From positions 1,426,001 through 1,490,000 of the forward strand of contig JAUCEF010000004.1 of assembly GCA_033558025.1 (NCBI GenBank): DNA of 64,000 nucleotides. Direction: 5' to 3'. Source of the DNA: Phytophthora sp. 'mugwort' (lineage: Eukaryota > Oomycota > Peronosporomycetes > Peronosporales > Peronosporaceae). Positions 12,374 through 23,096 of this stretch are shown here, piece after piece. Within the stretch, counting starts at the first letter, position 1; each line of letters opens with the position of its first letter. The notes under the pieces are model-generated. The model was given only the letters and a program-made list of their open reading frames with translations, was not told where the DNA came from and did not search any database. Position numbers and translations under genes: made by a program.

Positions 12374-12497
12374 GAGATCACGTTGCCATCGAGGGTGGTT
12401 GCATACCCACTAATGGTTCGATGATCCAAAAGATCGCTAGCGTAGCCCGCATCGGAATAGCTCTAAATATGTACATTATCTTGTATTTGCCCATCCA

Positions 12498-13675
12498 TCA
12501 CCAAGATGTAGTCGTACGAAGCCTGATGCATCGAAGTACTCGCTTTGCTTGCGCGTAGTGAGTGTGATCAAAGTCCGCTAAGTATTTGCCCAGGTGTCTT
12601 CTCACGTTGGCAATGCCCGGTCTTGGAGCATTTATTAAATACTGGGGTGCACCAACTAGGGTAAATACGCCTTCGTTTTGCAGGCACCTTAGCCGTTGAT
12701 GGCGTCGTCGCTTCAGGTGTCGATCATCAATTGCAGCCACCCATGCGAAAACGCTTCAGTACTTCCAAAAACAAAAACTGTAGTGGCGCTGCGAGTACAC
12801 GATCTGTCGACGCGGTCGGTTGGTCAGCATCTGAATTCCAAATAGGTATTTCACACTCCCCCTCGTCAACTCAAACGATTCTTGTAGGGAAGCAGCAACT
12901 TCCTCACATACTTCACGAGGACACATCAGCAGTAGCTCGTCTAAGTAAACTGTTAGCAACCGTGTCACTTCGCCGTCCTTTCGTAATGCATAGTCCATTG
13001 TCCGAGTACAAACGCTCAAGTCCCATCACCACCAACTTCACATGAAGTGCTAAATCTCATATGTTTGGCGCTTGTTTCAGCCAGTACAGACTTTTCAATA
13101 GTCCGCAGATGAACGCGGGGTTGTCCATAGAAAATCAACTCGTCAAGGTCTCTGCAAATGGACGTAGTGTTCATATTATTCTGCAACACTTGCCGTCCGC
13201 GCTGAACGGCGTAGTAGCTTGCAGTCTGAATAGTTTCAAACCGGATTACGAGTGTATTAGTTTCTGAGTAGTTGTTGCACCACTAACCGTGCTTTGAAAC
13301 GCTGGATCCGCACACGTCCATCGCGTTTGAGTGTCGATACCCCACTGAATGTGATAAGATTGATTTTCTTTGATGATGAACAGAACACTACCTTCCAGGT
13401 GTGATATCCTTTCTGTGGCTCTAGTTCTGCCATCATCGCGGCTTTCCCAATGAGGCAGTGCTTGCTGACTCGTGCTTGCTTGTATGTCGTTGGTATATCA
13501 ACATCTTCAGTGGCCAATGATCCACGACATAATCCGATAGTCTACATTCGGCTTCTGTGTCCTTCGTGATCGCTTCCGACACTACTCGACCAGAGGTGCT
13601 GGAATAAGCAAGCTCAGCAGTCTCTCCCTTCTTCACCGGTTTTCGGTACTCTCCGCACCGTCGCCTCCTTCTCAC
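12498..13675 (-). pseudogene. Copia reverse transcriptase fragments
   Basis: Three minus-strand open pieces (13257-13675, 12756-13019, 12498-12740) cover the domain. The middle one reads LTVYLDELLLMC, where active enzymes have Y-V-D-D; the second aspartate is now E. The last contains YLINAPRPGIANV and HYAQAKRVLR, corresponding to the conserved YLxNATRPDI and HWxAxKRVLRY segments. The enzyme would copy element RNA to DNA, but at least two frame breaks and the altered catalytic pair exclude activity. Confidence 0.75.
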
Positions 13676-13947
13676 CTAACTAGCCGATGCCAGTGGATCC
13701 TCAGGTGCAACTTGAGTGACAGCTGTTTGCATGTTCCCAAGCTGTTTAGCGATCGACGAGTCGGCGCCGTCTGCATGTAGACTCACACTGGACGTTTGCC
13801 TGTCCTCTGCGTTGGGTACCGACTCCACTTCAAGGATCTCCGATCACAGACTCACAGGCTCCGGCCGACTGCGATATACAGCGTAGGTATCCATACTCGT
13901 CTTGCGTCGCACAACTGGGGGCCGCTGGTCAATTTTCGTGATCTCCG

Positions 13948-14889
13948 TCAAGAAATCCATTCTAGCAGGTGCTTCACATATGTGCCATCAGCTGTGAACT
14001 CCTCATGAAAGCGTTGGTTGTCCAATTGCGCAGTAGTCACTTGGTACGTAACTAGGTCCAGAACCTTGTAGCCTTTGGTAGAGTCATGGTGGCCTACAAA
14101 TAGACAGATCCATACCCTTGGTCCCAGCTTCTCCTTCCGTTGTCGCGATTCAGGTGGTATACGCACGCGGCCAATGCATCCCCAAGCTCGCAGACTTGTC
14201 CGAGGATGTTGCTTCCCATTTAGCTTTTCGTATGGCGACTGAAATTCCAGCGCCTTTGTTTGTAACATGTTTAGAGTTGTCACCATGGGCTTCCCCGCAG
14301 AGAATATGTGGCAGGTGTGCGGCGGTTAGCATTGTCCGCATACGCGGCAGCACAGCTCCATTGGCGATATGCTCCATCCGGACAGTGGTAACTCTCAGAT
14401 GTGAGATTGACTATAAGTGCTACCAAGTACCGTGGCGCTACCGTAGCTTTAGCGTCAGAGGAAGGCTCAGAGAGACTCTTGTTTAAGGCGGATACCGCAC
14501 GCTCAGCTATGCCGTTCTATTGTGTAAGCAAACGTTGTTACAGTTGCTGCACAATTTCATGTTACACGGTAACCACTTATTCGTTGATTCCAAATTCACC
14601 TTCCTGGCTTGCACACAGGTGTAATACTTGATGCTCAGCATGCTCTGTCTTCAAGCGCCCACAGCAGTTCCAGGATGAACCACGTATCTTCACTCGTCTT
14701 CTTGGGTAAATGAACCCACTTGAATCTTGTTGCCACATCAATGACAAACATGAGTATCGTACAGTTGACTCCGTCAATGAGCAGATGTTCATTAACAATA
14801 ATATCAAGGAGACGACACGTCTTCACAGGCAGTCTTGCATGATGCATCGCTTTTGCCTTGCTTATAATGCATGCAAGCAATACAGTCAT
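13948..14889 (-). pseudogene. Copia integrase fragments
   Basis: The upper part (14635-14889) includes a KAKAMHHAR segment that corresponds to the KxHRxxF-type region before the catalytic core, then ILMFVIDVATRFKWVHLP, the first catalytic aspartate strand. The lower part (13948-14377) contains ALEFQSPYEKLNGKQHP, LRAWGCIGRVRIP and WICLFVGHHDSTKGYKVLD, the conserved copia integrase C-terminal features. Integrase would join element DNA to the host chromosome. Frame breaks separate the pieces. Confidence 0.75.
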
Positions 14890-15165
14890 AGGTGTTCAAG
14901 TTGTTCGTATTGAATTAAACTCCAAGATCAGTATTACCTGCCAGAACATTCACTAGGGTACGCGTTTCAGGTGGCCGAAGCGTTGATGCAGTAGCTCCAT
15001 GAACTTATTACCATCCACGGACTGCTTAGCCATTGACATCACCATCATTCCGGTTACTCGCTCAGACGCTGTAGCCCGTAGATGTTGTCTTGTATGTCAA
15101 CTTTAGCACAGCTCCAGGCTGGCTCGTCCAGGGCATCTTCTGGTCCGGCGAACACGTCAGCTGAA

Positions 15166-15261
15166 AGCGTACAGTAGTCTTAGAAGATAGACAATGCTCA
15201 TCAGGTGAACGTTGGTGTTTGACTGATCAGCATTGTCTATCTACTCAATCTACTGTACGCT
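15166..15261. repeat. 39-base inverted repeat (hairpin)
   Basis: Arms 15166-15204 and 15223-15261 are near-perfect reverse complements: AGATAGACAATGCT and its complement are exact, and both outer ends share AGCGTACAGTAG. The loop is 18 bases. It lies between the protease and integrase parts of the decayed copia element. Confidence 0.8.
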
Positions 15262-15399
15262 TGTACACCACGTCGTCCACAAGCCCCCCCCCCCCCCGGC
15301 TCTCCAGTTGCCTGGTTCATCGCATGCAATAGCACAGAAGCACACACAGTTGTACGTTCAGATGCCCCATTTCCAAAGTCAAGTCGGTTCGTCTTTTTT

Positions 15400-15523
15400 T
15401 TAGGTAGAGAAAAACGAGACAGCCCCCACAGATGTTGGCCTGTAAACACGAATTTAAGATCCATTCAATAGGACGTTTCGCACAAACTTGCATACGTTCA
15501 TTGCGTCCCACTGCATTCACCAT
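15400..15523 (-). pseudogene. Copia protease active-site fragment
   Basis: The minus strand reads EWILNSCLQANICGG, which aligns with the copia aspartic protease motif WxLDSGAxxHxC; the catalytic DSG has become NSC. The rest of the protease is not readable. Downstream on this strand a run of 15 C (plus strand 15284-15298) and a long hairpin interrupt the region. Confidence 0.5.
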
Positions 15524-15904
15524 TCGCGATCCATCGTGGTGCTCAACACCACCATTTCGTAGGCGATCGTCGAGAGGCGTGACGACATATCATTTCACCA
15601 CGTTTCTCTTGTGCCACACTCGTATGCGTTTAACGTGGCGCTGTTAGCGAACTTGTTGATGAACTTGGTTGCTTGAATGCTCAGCCGAGCGCAAGCACTG
15701 CAGATCTTCAGAGGGCATCATGGACCGCTGGTCGTTTGTGTCAATTCATACGAATTGTGCTTTGGCCATCTCGGGGAAGACCAGTAGTGCATTCGAAATA
15801 TGCAAGCTTGTATGCTCCCACTCGTGAAACATATCGCGCGCTCGGCGTAGTCTGCGCGCCTTGAGGTTAATGTCTTTCATATAAGTAGTCACCGCCTCCT
15901 TCGG

Positions 15905-16649
15905 TTATAACTTTCGCACCATCAGCTCGCAGCTAGATAGTCTGGGTCCACTCCATCGCACGCCTAAAAATATTCCGTAATGCATAGCCACATGATAGAC
16001 GCGTCTCCAACTGGTTGAGAATGTCATCAATCTTGAGAGTCGTTCGCAACTCCACCGATAGAGATAGTTCATGGCCGAGAAGGCCTTGGTCATAGCTTGT
16101 ACCACTCAGCATACTTGTAGTCTTCCACGGAGTCAAAGCGCTCAGTGCCGTACGTAATATCGCCTAGGATGCAGGTCTCAAAGTGTAGTGGGACTTTGCT
16201 TGCCACGCTTGGAACTGCTGCTTCTTTGTCAGCTCCGGAAGTTGATGTTCACGTACCTCAATGACTTGGTACTGTCCATTAGCTCCGTGTCGTTGTACTG
16301 ACAACCCGGGTTTTGGTTATCGATATTCTCGACACGCCGCTTGGTAATTCGCTCTGCGTTCCGATTGGTCCTTCGCTTCGTGCGCTCCGCTCGGTCCTTC
16401 ACTGGGCGATTCATCCATGCGATCACTTGCGCTACTGTTGCCGGCTGAGCTTGGTGGCGGCGACGGGTTCTCATCAACTTGATTTTTCGCAAAATGATTG
16501 AGACTTTCCAGAACGCGCTATAATCAACGGTCTCACCACAGATTCCAGCCAATGAGCGGATCAGGTGATTGACTTCGGCATGCGACAATGTCGCGTCATC
16601 GCGACTACCGAATTCCTCGCTATGGTGGCCCCGTCAAATTTCATCGATG
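15905..16649 (-). pseudogene. Copia gag fragment
   Basis: A minus-strand ATG at about 16649 starts MKFDGATIARNS, which resembles the MxFDGxNYxxW opening of copia gag proteins. After a shift, the frame 16229-16588 contains the central and basic region (INFxRRxHQAQ-like), and 15905-16136 contains a LVSxEFQLxxFFG-like decayed tail. Gag packages element RNA into particles. Only the opening and strand position support this call strongly. Confidence 0.5.
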
Positions 16650-16689
16650 AGCTGTTCCCCCCCCACTCCGTTTTTCAAGATACAGTGAT

Positions 16690-19600
16690 GTGCTGAAGTT
16701 GAAGGGACCTCATCGATGTCTCATGAGAACCACTCTCTGTACCATTAAGAGCATCGATATGCTTCAAAGCAAATATCTATACCATAAGTGTGAAATGGTC
16801 TTCGTTAGCGCTGACAAGCTTAAGAATCATAAACGGAATCAACGTGAGCTTGTCTATATTGAGAGTTTTCCAGCTGAGCCAACTATCTACAGACCACCTC
16901 AGAACTCCATCAAATCGATGCTAACGAAATACTCTATTAAACATATGGATCACTACATCGATCACTTCATCGTGTATAATTTCGAGGCCATACTAAAGCC
17001 GACGGGTATTCAACATGGTGAAAGCACAATATTTACGAATGAGCACATTCCTGTTTCGGTATCAATAGCTGACAGTCTCTCCGACAAAGTAAGATGCTTT
17101 GTAAATGATGAACCGAGAGCTTTGCTGAAAGACATGTTTGATTGCATTAGAAACGTCAAAGCTTACAGATTCAGGAGTACAATAAAAATAAGTATGAGGC
17201 ACTTCTCAAGAAGATTATCAAAGCCCACGGCTTTAGTGGTATGGAGATTTCTGGATTACTTGGAAAGAAGTACTCAATGAATGACGTTGATAACTGGATC
17301 AAGGATGGCACTTATGCCGGTTTCTCCGATTTCCACAAGACAATTTTCTTCGGGAAGGAGAGGTCTGATTACGGGAAAATCAAGCAACAGCTCGATCAAG
17401 TACCAGTGTTGGGGTTCAACTCTGGTAGATACGATATCAACTTGATTAAGAGCGACCTATTCTCCGTCATTGATACGGCGAACATCAAATCTGTTATCAA
17501 GAATCCAAGCTACATGTGCATTGCTACTTCGGACATGAAGATGCTTGATATTAGCAACTATGTTCCTTCTGGAACAAGCTATGAAAAGTATCTTAGTACG
17601 TATCTCGGTGGATGCAAGTGTGATGACAAGATTCAATGTATCTGTGGTCTTGGCAAGGGGCTATTTGCGATACGAGTATATCAAAGCTTTCGAGGTGCTC
17701 AACGAAACCAACATCCCTCCTAATCAGCATTCGACAGTGCTCTTCGTGGTACCAGCATTACCAACACTGACTATGAGCGGATAAAGTTCGTATGGAAGCA
17801 CTACGAAATAAAGTCTGTCAAAGATTTACTCATCTGGTACAATAACTTAGATGTCGTACCATTCATCAAGGCTATCGAGGTTCAGCGCGAGTTGTTTGAG
17901 CGTTTTGATCTCGACATGTTCGCTGATGGTGTCTCGCTTCCGGGCCTCTCGGAGAAGGTTATGTATCAAACTTGCTTTAGCGAGCTCCAACACCTTCTTA
18001 AAGCACCTGCTACATCTTTCAGATTCCCAACTAAGCGTGTGAGTGGCTACAAGCATCAGGATGTAGATGCCAAGCGTGAGTTCAATATGACTCTTGATCA
18101 CTTGGACACATTGCTGAAAAAGCAAAAATATTTGTATGGTCTGTGCTGGTGTCAGCTAACTGTCAATACTGCATCAGCCGATTGTATCAATAACAATTTG
18201 GGGCATATTGACGGTGATGTCCTCATCTCATGCGTCCAATGCAACGTCGCACGCAAGAACATGTCGCTCGGTGGATTTCGCTTCAAGAAGCTATTGGAGT
18301 TTAACCCAGACAAGCTTGTCTATTCGATTGACAAGGAGGAGAAGGACATCTACGGCAAAAGAAGAAAAACATTGCTGACGGACAATCAATCATCTTCAAC
18401 CGCTACGAAGCGCAACGAGACGAAGATTCGTGGTGGTAAGCTCGTGAAAAAGATCATCGGCTACGACCCTAATGCTCTATACCTCTGGGCTCTTGGTAAT
18501 AACATGCCTTGCGGACGCCTTACCACTATTGAAGCTGATCCAAATATTGTTGAGGACATCCAGAACGACAACATCTTTGGCTTTCTTGAGTGTGATATTC
18601 GAATTCCAGATCACTTGAAAGGGTAATTTAGTGAAATGACTCCTATTTTCAAAAATACACTGATCGACTGTACTAACGAGAAGGTCATTGGTGATCATAT
18701 GTTTGATTACAACGAGGCACGAGAAAAGAACAAATTAAGCTTACTCGCAAGTTGATTGGAAGCTACTTTGGTGAAAAGATTCTGATCTACACTCCCCTAC
18801 TCAAGTGGTATCTGTCTCATGGAATGGAAATTACTAAAACTTACAGCTTCATCAAAGCCAGCTCTCACAAGACTTTTGCTCCATTCATGGAGGCTGTCTC
18901 GAGCGCACGTCGTGTCGGTGATAAGGATAATAGCAAGGCCATGATTGAGATGATGAAATTGGTTGGCAACTCGGCGTTTGGGAGATCGGGCGTGGACATG
19001 AGTAAGCACAAACAGGTTAAGTTTGAGTCGAATGATGATAACGTCATGTCGAGTGTTGAGCACTTCACGTTTCATGGGTTAGAGGAGTTGAACGGTTCAT
19101 GTGAGACAACCATGAAGAAGCGTCGTCTCAACACCAAGAACCCAATCCATTTGTTCATAACCATCTGTCAGCTTGCAAAGCTACGCATGCTCGAGCTCTA
19201 CTACGATTGTATTGACTTCTACTTTGATCGATCCTACTTCGAGTATCAAGCGATGGACACGGACGCTGCCTACATTACGTTCACCTGCGATAATCCATTC
19301 CAGGAGTGCACCAAACCTGAGCGACGTGATCACTTCAAACAGCTACGATTGGTTCCCACGCGACTATAACACGGAAGTAGCTAATTTTGACCGTCGTACC
19401 CCTGGTCTGTTCAAGGATGAATGGTCAGGCGATGCCATGGTCATACTCTCGAGTAAGAACTATATTTGCTATCTTCCTGATGAGTCATACAAGGTGAAAG
19501 TTTCAGCTAAGGGTGTGCAGCAGAGTTGTGGTCGTAATGAGGATGTACTCAATCCTCTGAGTTTTGAGTTTGTTATTCGCGACCGCATCACCCTTCAAGG

Positions 19601-19738
19601 TACTAACAAGGGATTTAGACTGTCAAAGAAACTAAATCAATCATCACATACAGTCAGACCAAAACTGCCCTATCATATTTCTACGACAAGCGACACGTGC
19701 TTGAGGATGGAATCAGTACCTTCCCACTTGATATTTAG
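16690..19738 (+). pseudogene. polB: Protein-primed family B DNA polymerase (Maverick)
   Basis: Fragments in order: a zinc-like YHKCEMVFVSADKLKNH at 16780, a first exonuclease motif reading NFEAIL at 16980 (the usual D is N), exonuclease II FNSGRYDINL at 17416, exonuclease III YNNLDVVPF at 17839, an HNH-like module at about 18140-18290, polymerase motif A YDPNALYLWAL at 18463, motif B KLVGNSAFG at 18956, and motif C MDTDAAY near 19252 (the usual DTDS has become DTDA). It would replicate the element using a protein primer. Frameshifts near 17150, 17665, 17730 and 19340 and a stop at 18624 disable it. The N-terminal region before 16690 is missing. Confidence 0.85.
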
Positions 19739-19790
19739 ACGTTCTCCAACCTATCACATGTTTTTTTTCCTTAAATATTATACATGAATC

Positions 19791-20846
19791 ATGCATGATC
19801 TCCTCCGTAACTCTACGATAATGCCAAAACTGGTTATATTGGAGCTCAAGTGCTGTATCTAGAGGCTCGAGAGCTCGATCCTAAAATAACGTTTAAGAAT
19901 GTGAAGGATTGATATGATACTCAGCCAGATATTCAGCGATTTCAAGAGCAAAAGAAGAGCTGTGATGGGTTCAGGATGCCTCTCATAACCCCAACTCATG
20001 GCAAATAGATCTTGCTTTCTGGGGAAAGAACCGATTCTGACTGCTATCAATATCAGCTCCCGCATCGGATATGTAAATGTTTTGGTGAATAAAACTGCGC
20101 CTACTGTTTTGACAGCCCTCAAAGCGCTTGCTCGACTACACAAAGTTGATATTTTAACAAGCGATAATGGAAGTGAATTTATGGATGCACAAGCTCAAGA
20201 ATTGTTTTTTAAAGCAAAAAAAGATCGATCACTTCAACAACGAGCCCGGTGATCATGGAACTATGGCAAAATTGAACGATTCATCCGAACTATAAAGCAG
20301 AGACTAACCAAGATGTCTCCTAAGCGGATTACACAAAAGTTAATCAGCGGCGTTATTGGCAACTACAACAGCACTGTTCATCGATCGATTGGAATGACGC
20401 CAAATGAAGCCAAAGGCCAAGTAATGGAGGCAAATCTGACTCATAACCAAGGTGAAGCTGATAAGATTGAGAACGAGTTCAGCGTTGGGATCAATGTGCT
20501 CTATCGACTCAAGAAGGGAACGGTTAAAAAGGAGGCTGCACGTTGGAGCAAGGCTGTATATTCAGTGGTAGGGATTGATGGATATCGAGTCCAAATTCGC
20601 CCAAATATGGCCATACGCTTTACAAAAGCTCCAAATGACCTCAAGAAGGTTCAATCAGAGACCACGGAGGCTACAATCAATCGAGGCGATATCCTTGAAG
20701 CTGAGAAGATCTTCGATCACAAAAAGATGCGAACTGGTAAGTTCAAGTACTTCATTCGGTGGCTGGGAAATGAACCTGATTCCTGGGAGCCGCAAGATAA
20801 TCTCAGATTAGTTAATAAGAGTAGAGAAAAAAAGATCGACTTTTGA
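19791..20846 (+). pseudogene. int: Retroviral-like integrase with chromodomain (Maverick)
   Basis: An N-terminal segment with KTGYIGAQVLYLEARELD starts near 19823; a TGA replaces what is probably Trp near 19911. The catalytic triad is visible: the first D in QIDLAFW near 20008, the second in TSDNGSEFM near 20158, and E in KIERFIRTIKQ near 20270. The region 20313-20846 is one clean frame and ends with a chromodomain, with IRWLGNEPDSWEP as its aromatic-cage portion. It would insert the element into chromosomal DNA; the chromodomain suggests targeting to methylated-histone chromatin. Frame breaks near 20030 and 20250 inactivate it. Confidence 0.85.
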
Positions 20847-20849
20847 AAA

Positions 20850-21510
20850 GGAGTACTGGCTGACGCAAAAACAATTAGACATAATTAGCTAGATAATAAA
20901 TTTGAGACATCCTCTTTAGCTTTGACTCAAGTATAATATTTCGAATATTATATTAAGATTGTTTTGTAAATATCTGACTTGGTATATAGGCACCAACCCA
21001 TAGGAATGTGTCAGAATTGCTTACAAAAAGACCGTGAGCTTGGTAAGCTACGGCGAAAGTTGTGGGTCATTCAGGAAGTAAGCAGAATCAAGAACGAGCT
21101 GATGAATTTCGATGTAGATCAAATTTCCGTTAAACGGTTGTAAATCGCAAGTATCAGCGTGAATTAAAAGCAATCTGTTGGTGTTCCGTTTCATGGCATC
21201 AAGGATCGATATTTCAACCTACTAAATGAAAGAAATCATATTTGTCAATAATATGCAACATTTCGCCACGAATCAGTTATGCCGAGCTACTGGTAGCAAT
21301 GGAGCGAGCGAAGCACCTCCCGGGCGTCCTCCGGACAGCCACCGAGGGTTGGGCGTGATCTTCGAGCCAACAGCGTTGGCGAATCGACAAGCATAGTTTG
21401 TCTCGATCACTGGTATTTATGACTACTCATTTTGTTATGTTATCCATGATATAGAAATAATGTTTCCAAATTTCTCATCCCTCACTCAGAGAGAGCAAAA
21501 GCGACAAGAG
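20850..21510 (+). other. Non-coding gap within Maverick element
   Basis: No frame of note. The stretch 21290-21370 is GC-rich and contains GGAGCGAGCGAAGC, resembling words in the 5 kb palindromic cluster; the remainder is AT-rich with an inverted TCGAATATTATATT word near 20940. Confidence 0.4.
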
Positions 21511-21514
21511 CTTC

Positions 21515-21904
21515 TTGAACGATATTAACGACCTGTTCAACAAGCCTAAAGCCAAGCGACTCATGTTCGAAGGTGCATCATGGGCAAGCGACGTAGATAG
21601 CACTATAAGCACACTGAATTTAAAAACCTCTACATCAGCTCAGACAGATTCGTCTGAGCCCTTAAAAAACAGTGGTGATAAATTCTCTCAGACAAACCCT
21701 GAGGTCTCAACAGTAAATATAGTTGATAGTGAAGTACAGGCTCGTCCCGATACTGCTGATAGTGGAGTACAGGCTCGTCCCAAAACAACTAATAGAGAAC
21801 TACAGGCAAGATTCATTACTACTGATGCAGGAATTCAGGCAAGCCCCAATACAGCTGATATTGGAGTTGAAACATGTAAATCTCCACAAATGATAATGCT
21901 TTAA
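21515..21904 (+). CDS. Maverick protein with short repeats, function unknown
   Basis: 129 residues, probably starting further upstream since a preceding shifted frame reads LTQREQKRQELL just before NDINDLFNKPKAK. Residues from about 68 onward contain four or five degenerate units of about 14 residues built on the pattern VQARP-T-T-D-G (VQARPDTADSG, VQARPKTTNRE, LQARFITTDAG, IQASPNTADIG). The composition is polar and low in hydrophobic residues, so a disordered or structural tail is likely. I do not recognise the family. A second frame after the stop (SVRERPLDTEEQVQSR, 21913 on) may be its original continuation. Confidence 0.45.
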   Translation: MNDINDLFNKPKAKRLMFEGASWASDVDSTISTLNLKTSTSAQTDSSEPLKNSGDKFSQTNPEVSTVNIVDSEVQARPDTADSGVQARPKTTNRELQARFITTDAGIQASPNTADIGVETCKSPQMIML

Positions 21905-22169
21905 CTTCGACTAAAAGTGTTCGTGAAAGACCGCTTGATACGGAAGAGCAAGTGCAATCCAGGTCTTGGATTAAACACCTGTTTGGAGAAAATCCTAACT
22001 GGGTTGCGCTCCAAATCCACCCTATTCGAAGGAAACATGTAAATATGATCCGAAATACCTTCCGGAGAGAAGGGATCTGTCATTTCTGTTAGAAATGGCA
22101 AGAAAAACAAAAATTTTGAGTCAATTGATTGGGTAGTTACAGAAGCAAAACTTTGAGATATATTGTACG

Positions 22170-22472
22170 ATGGTGAAAGCAACTCGATCGATGAAGTTGC
22201 GAGCCATGCGTGGTGAAGAAAATCGAGCGCGAACACGCACACGTTTGGAGAAGAAGAAACGAGCAGGCGATGATTTAGAGGATCTCGATGTTGTTCTTAA
22301 GGATCGTAGACTTCCTGATATCCGATTTAGTCGAAAGTTTACATCAACAGCATCCGACAATGAGCTAAGTCGATTAAACCTGCTTTGGATTATATTAAAG
22401 AATCAGGATATGCTGGAATCTAATGGATTGAAAAAACATCACTCCGAACTTCAAGCAGAAGTACAAATCTGA
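22170..22472 (+). CDS. Maverick small basic protein, unknown
   Basis: 100 residues with a highly basic N-terminus (an ENRARTRTRLEKKKRA stretch at residues 17-32), which suggests nucleic-acid binding or a nuclear signal. It is followed by SRKFTSTASDNELSRL and a hydrophobic-rich segment. It lies in the same direction as the polymerase and integrase. The downstream frame (22497-22868) may be the continuation after a shift near 22470. No family is recognised. Confidence 0.4.
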   Translation: MVKATRSMKLRAMRGEENRARTRTRLEKKKRAGDDLEDLDVVLKDRRLPDIRFSRKFTSTASDNELSRLNLLWIILKNQDMLESNGLKKHHSELQAEVQI

Positions 22473-22496
22473 TGAAAGCGGCTTGAAACAATATGT

Positions 22497-22920
22497 TTGG
22501 GTAAAATGGTATCTATCGATGTGTATGAGGGGAGAGATTCAAACCTGAAGCATAAAACAAAATCAGCAATCAACAAGGTTGATTGGCAATCGACTCAAAG
22601 AGCATTCTTAGAAATGATAAAGAGCACAGGGTTATATATCTCAATGGTAGGAGCAAGTGATGTCGAGAGGTCTATTAATTCATATGAGGCAACTGGTGAT
22701 GATGATGATGCTCGAGAAGCACGTCATGGTGTCAAAACTGGATTAGATGAAGACAGGGATCATACGTTGTCATTCCCCCACATGAGGCTAAAACAATTTT
22801 GTACGAGTACTACAAGCGACTTTTCGATGACGGAATCCACATCCCACTCCGTCTCCTACCTATTGTAAATTACAAAGACGGTTTCAGAGCTCACGATACG
22901 TACTATTTCGGTTCCCCAGG
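22497..22920 (+). pseudogene. Maverick gene fragment, unknown
   Basis: The frame from 22497 to 22868 reads on as FLEMIKSTGLYISMVGASDVER and an acidic DDDDAREARH stretch. At about 22785 the sense frame switches: an alternative frame gives KTILYEYYKRLFDDGIHIP and then LPIVNYKDGFRAHDTYYFG to about 22920. So one gene with a frameshift is more likely than two. Function is not recognised; the aromatic-rich second half would fit a virion structural protein, but that is only inference. Confidence 0.4.
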
Positions 22921-23096
22921 TGAGAAACAATATTTAAAACTATGAAACTCGGAGCCTAAGGTTGTTTCTGGAAAAGCATTGACTAATTCTCTAAAACATA
23001 TTCGATGGATGGATACCTTTCGATTTCTGCTTAGTGAGTTGGAAGTAAGCACAAGAGACTGCGAGCAGTGTTGAAGCCCCAGCAATAAAAGATGAG

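Larger units (their letters stand above)
11370..16650 (-). mobile_element. Ty1/copia-type LTR retrotransposon, decayed
   Basis: Read on the minus strand, the order from high to low coordinates is gag, protease, integrase, reverse transcriptase, RNase H, which is the copia order (integrase before reverse transcriptase). All parts are frameshifted. A possible 3' LTR lies at about 11376-11505, where the minus strand carries a GC-rich start followed by TTTATTATAAG, resembling a polyadenylation region. No 5' LTR is present: the gag start near 16649 is followed within 40 bases by Maverick coding sequence. The element is thus 5'-truncated by recombination or by insertion. Confidence 0.8.

Noticed and set aside
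20690..20846. Possible host chromodomain gene
   Set aside because: The chromodomain is in one continuous frame with the integrase C-terminus and has no start of its own.
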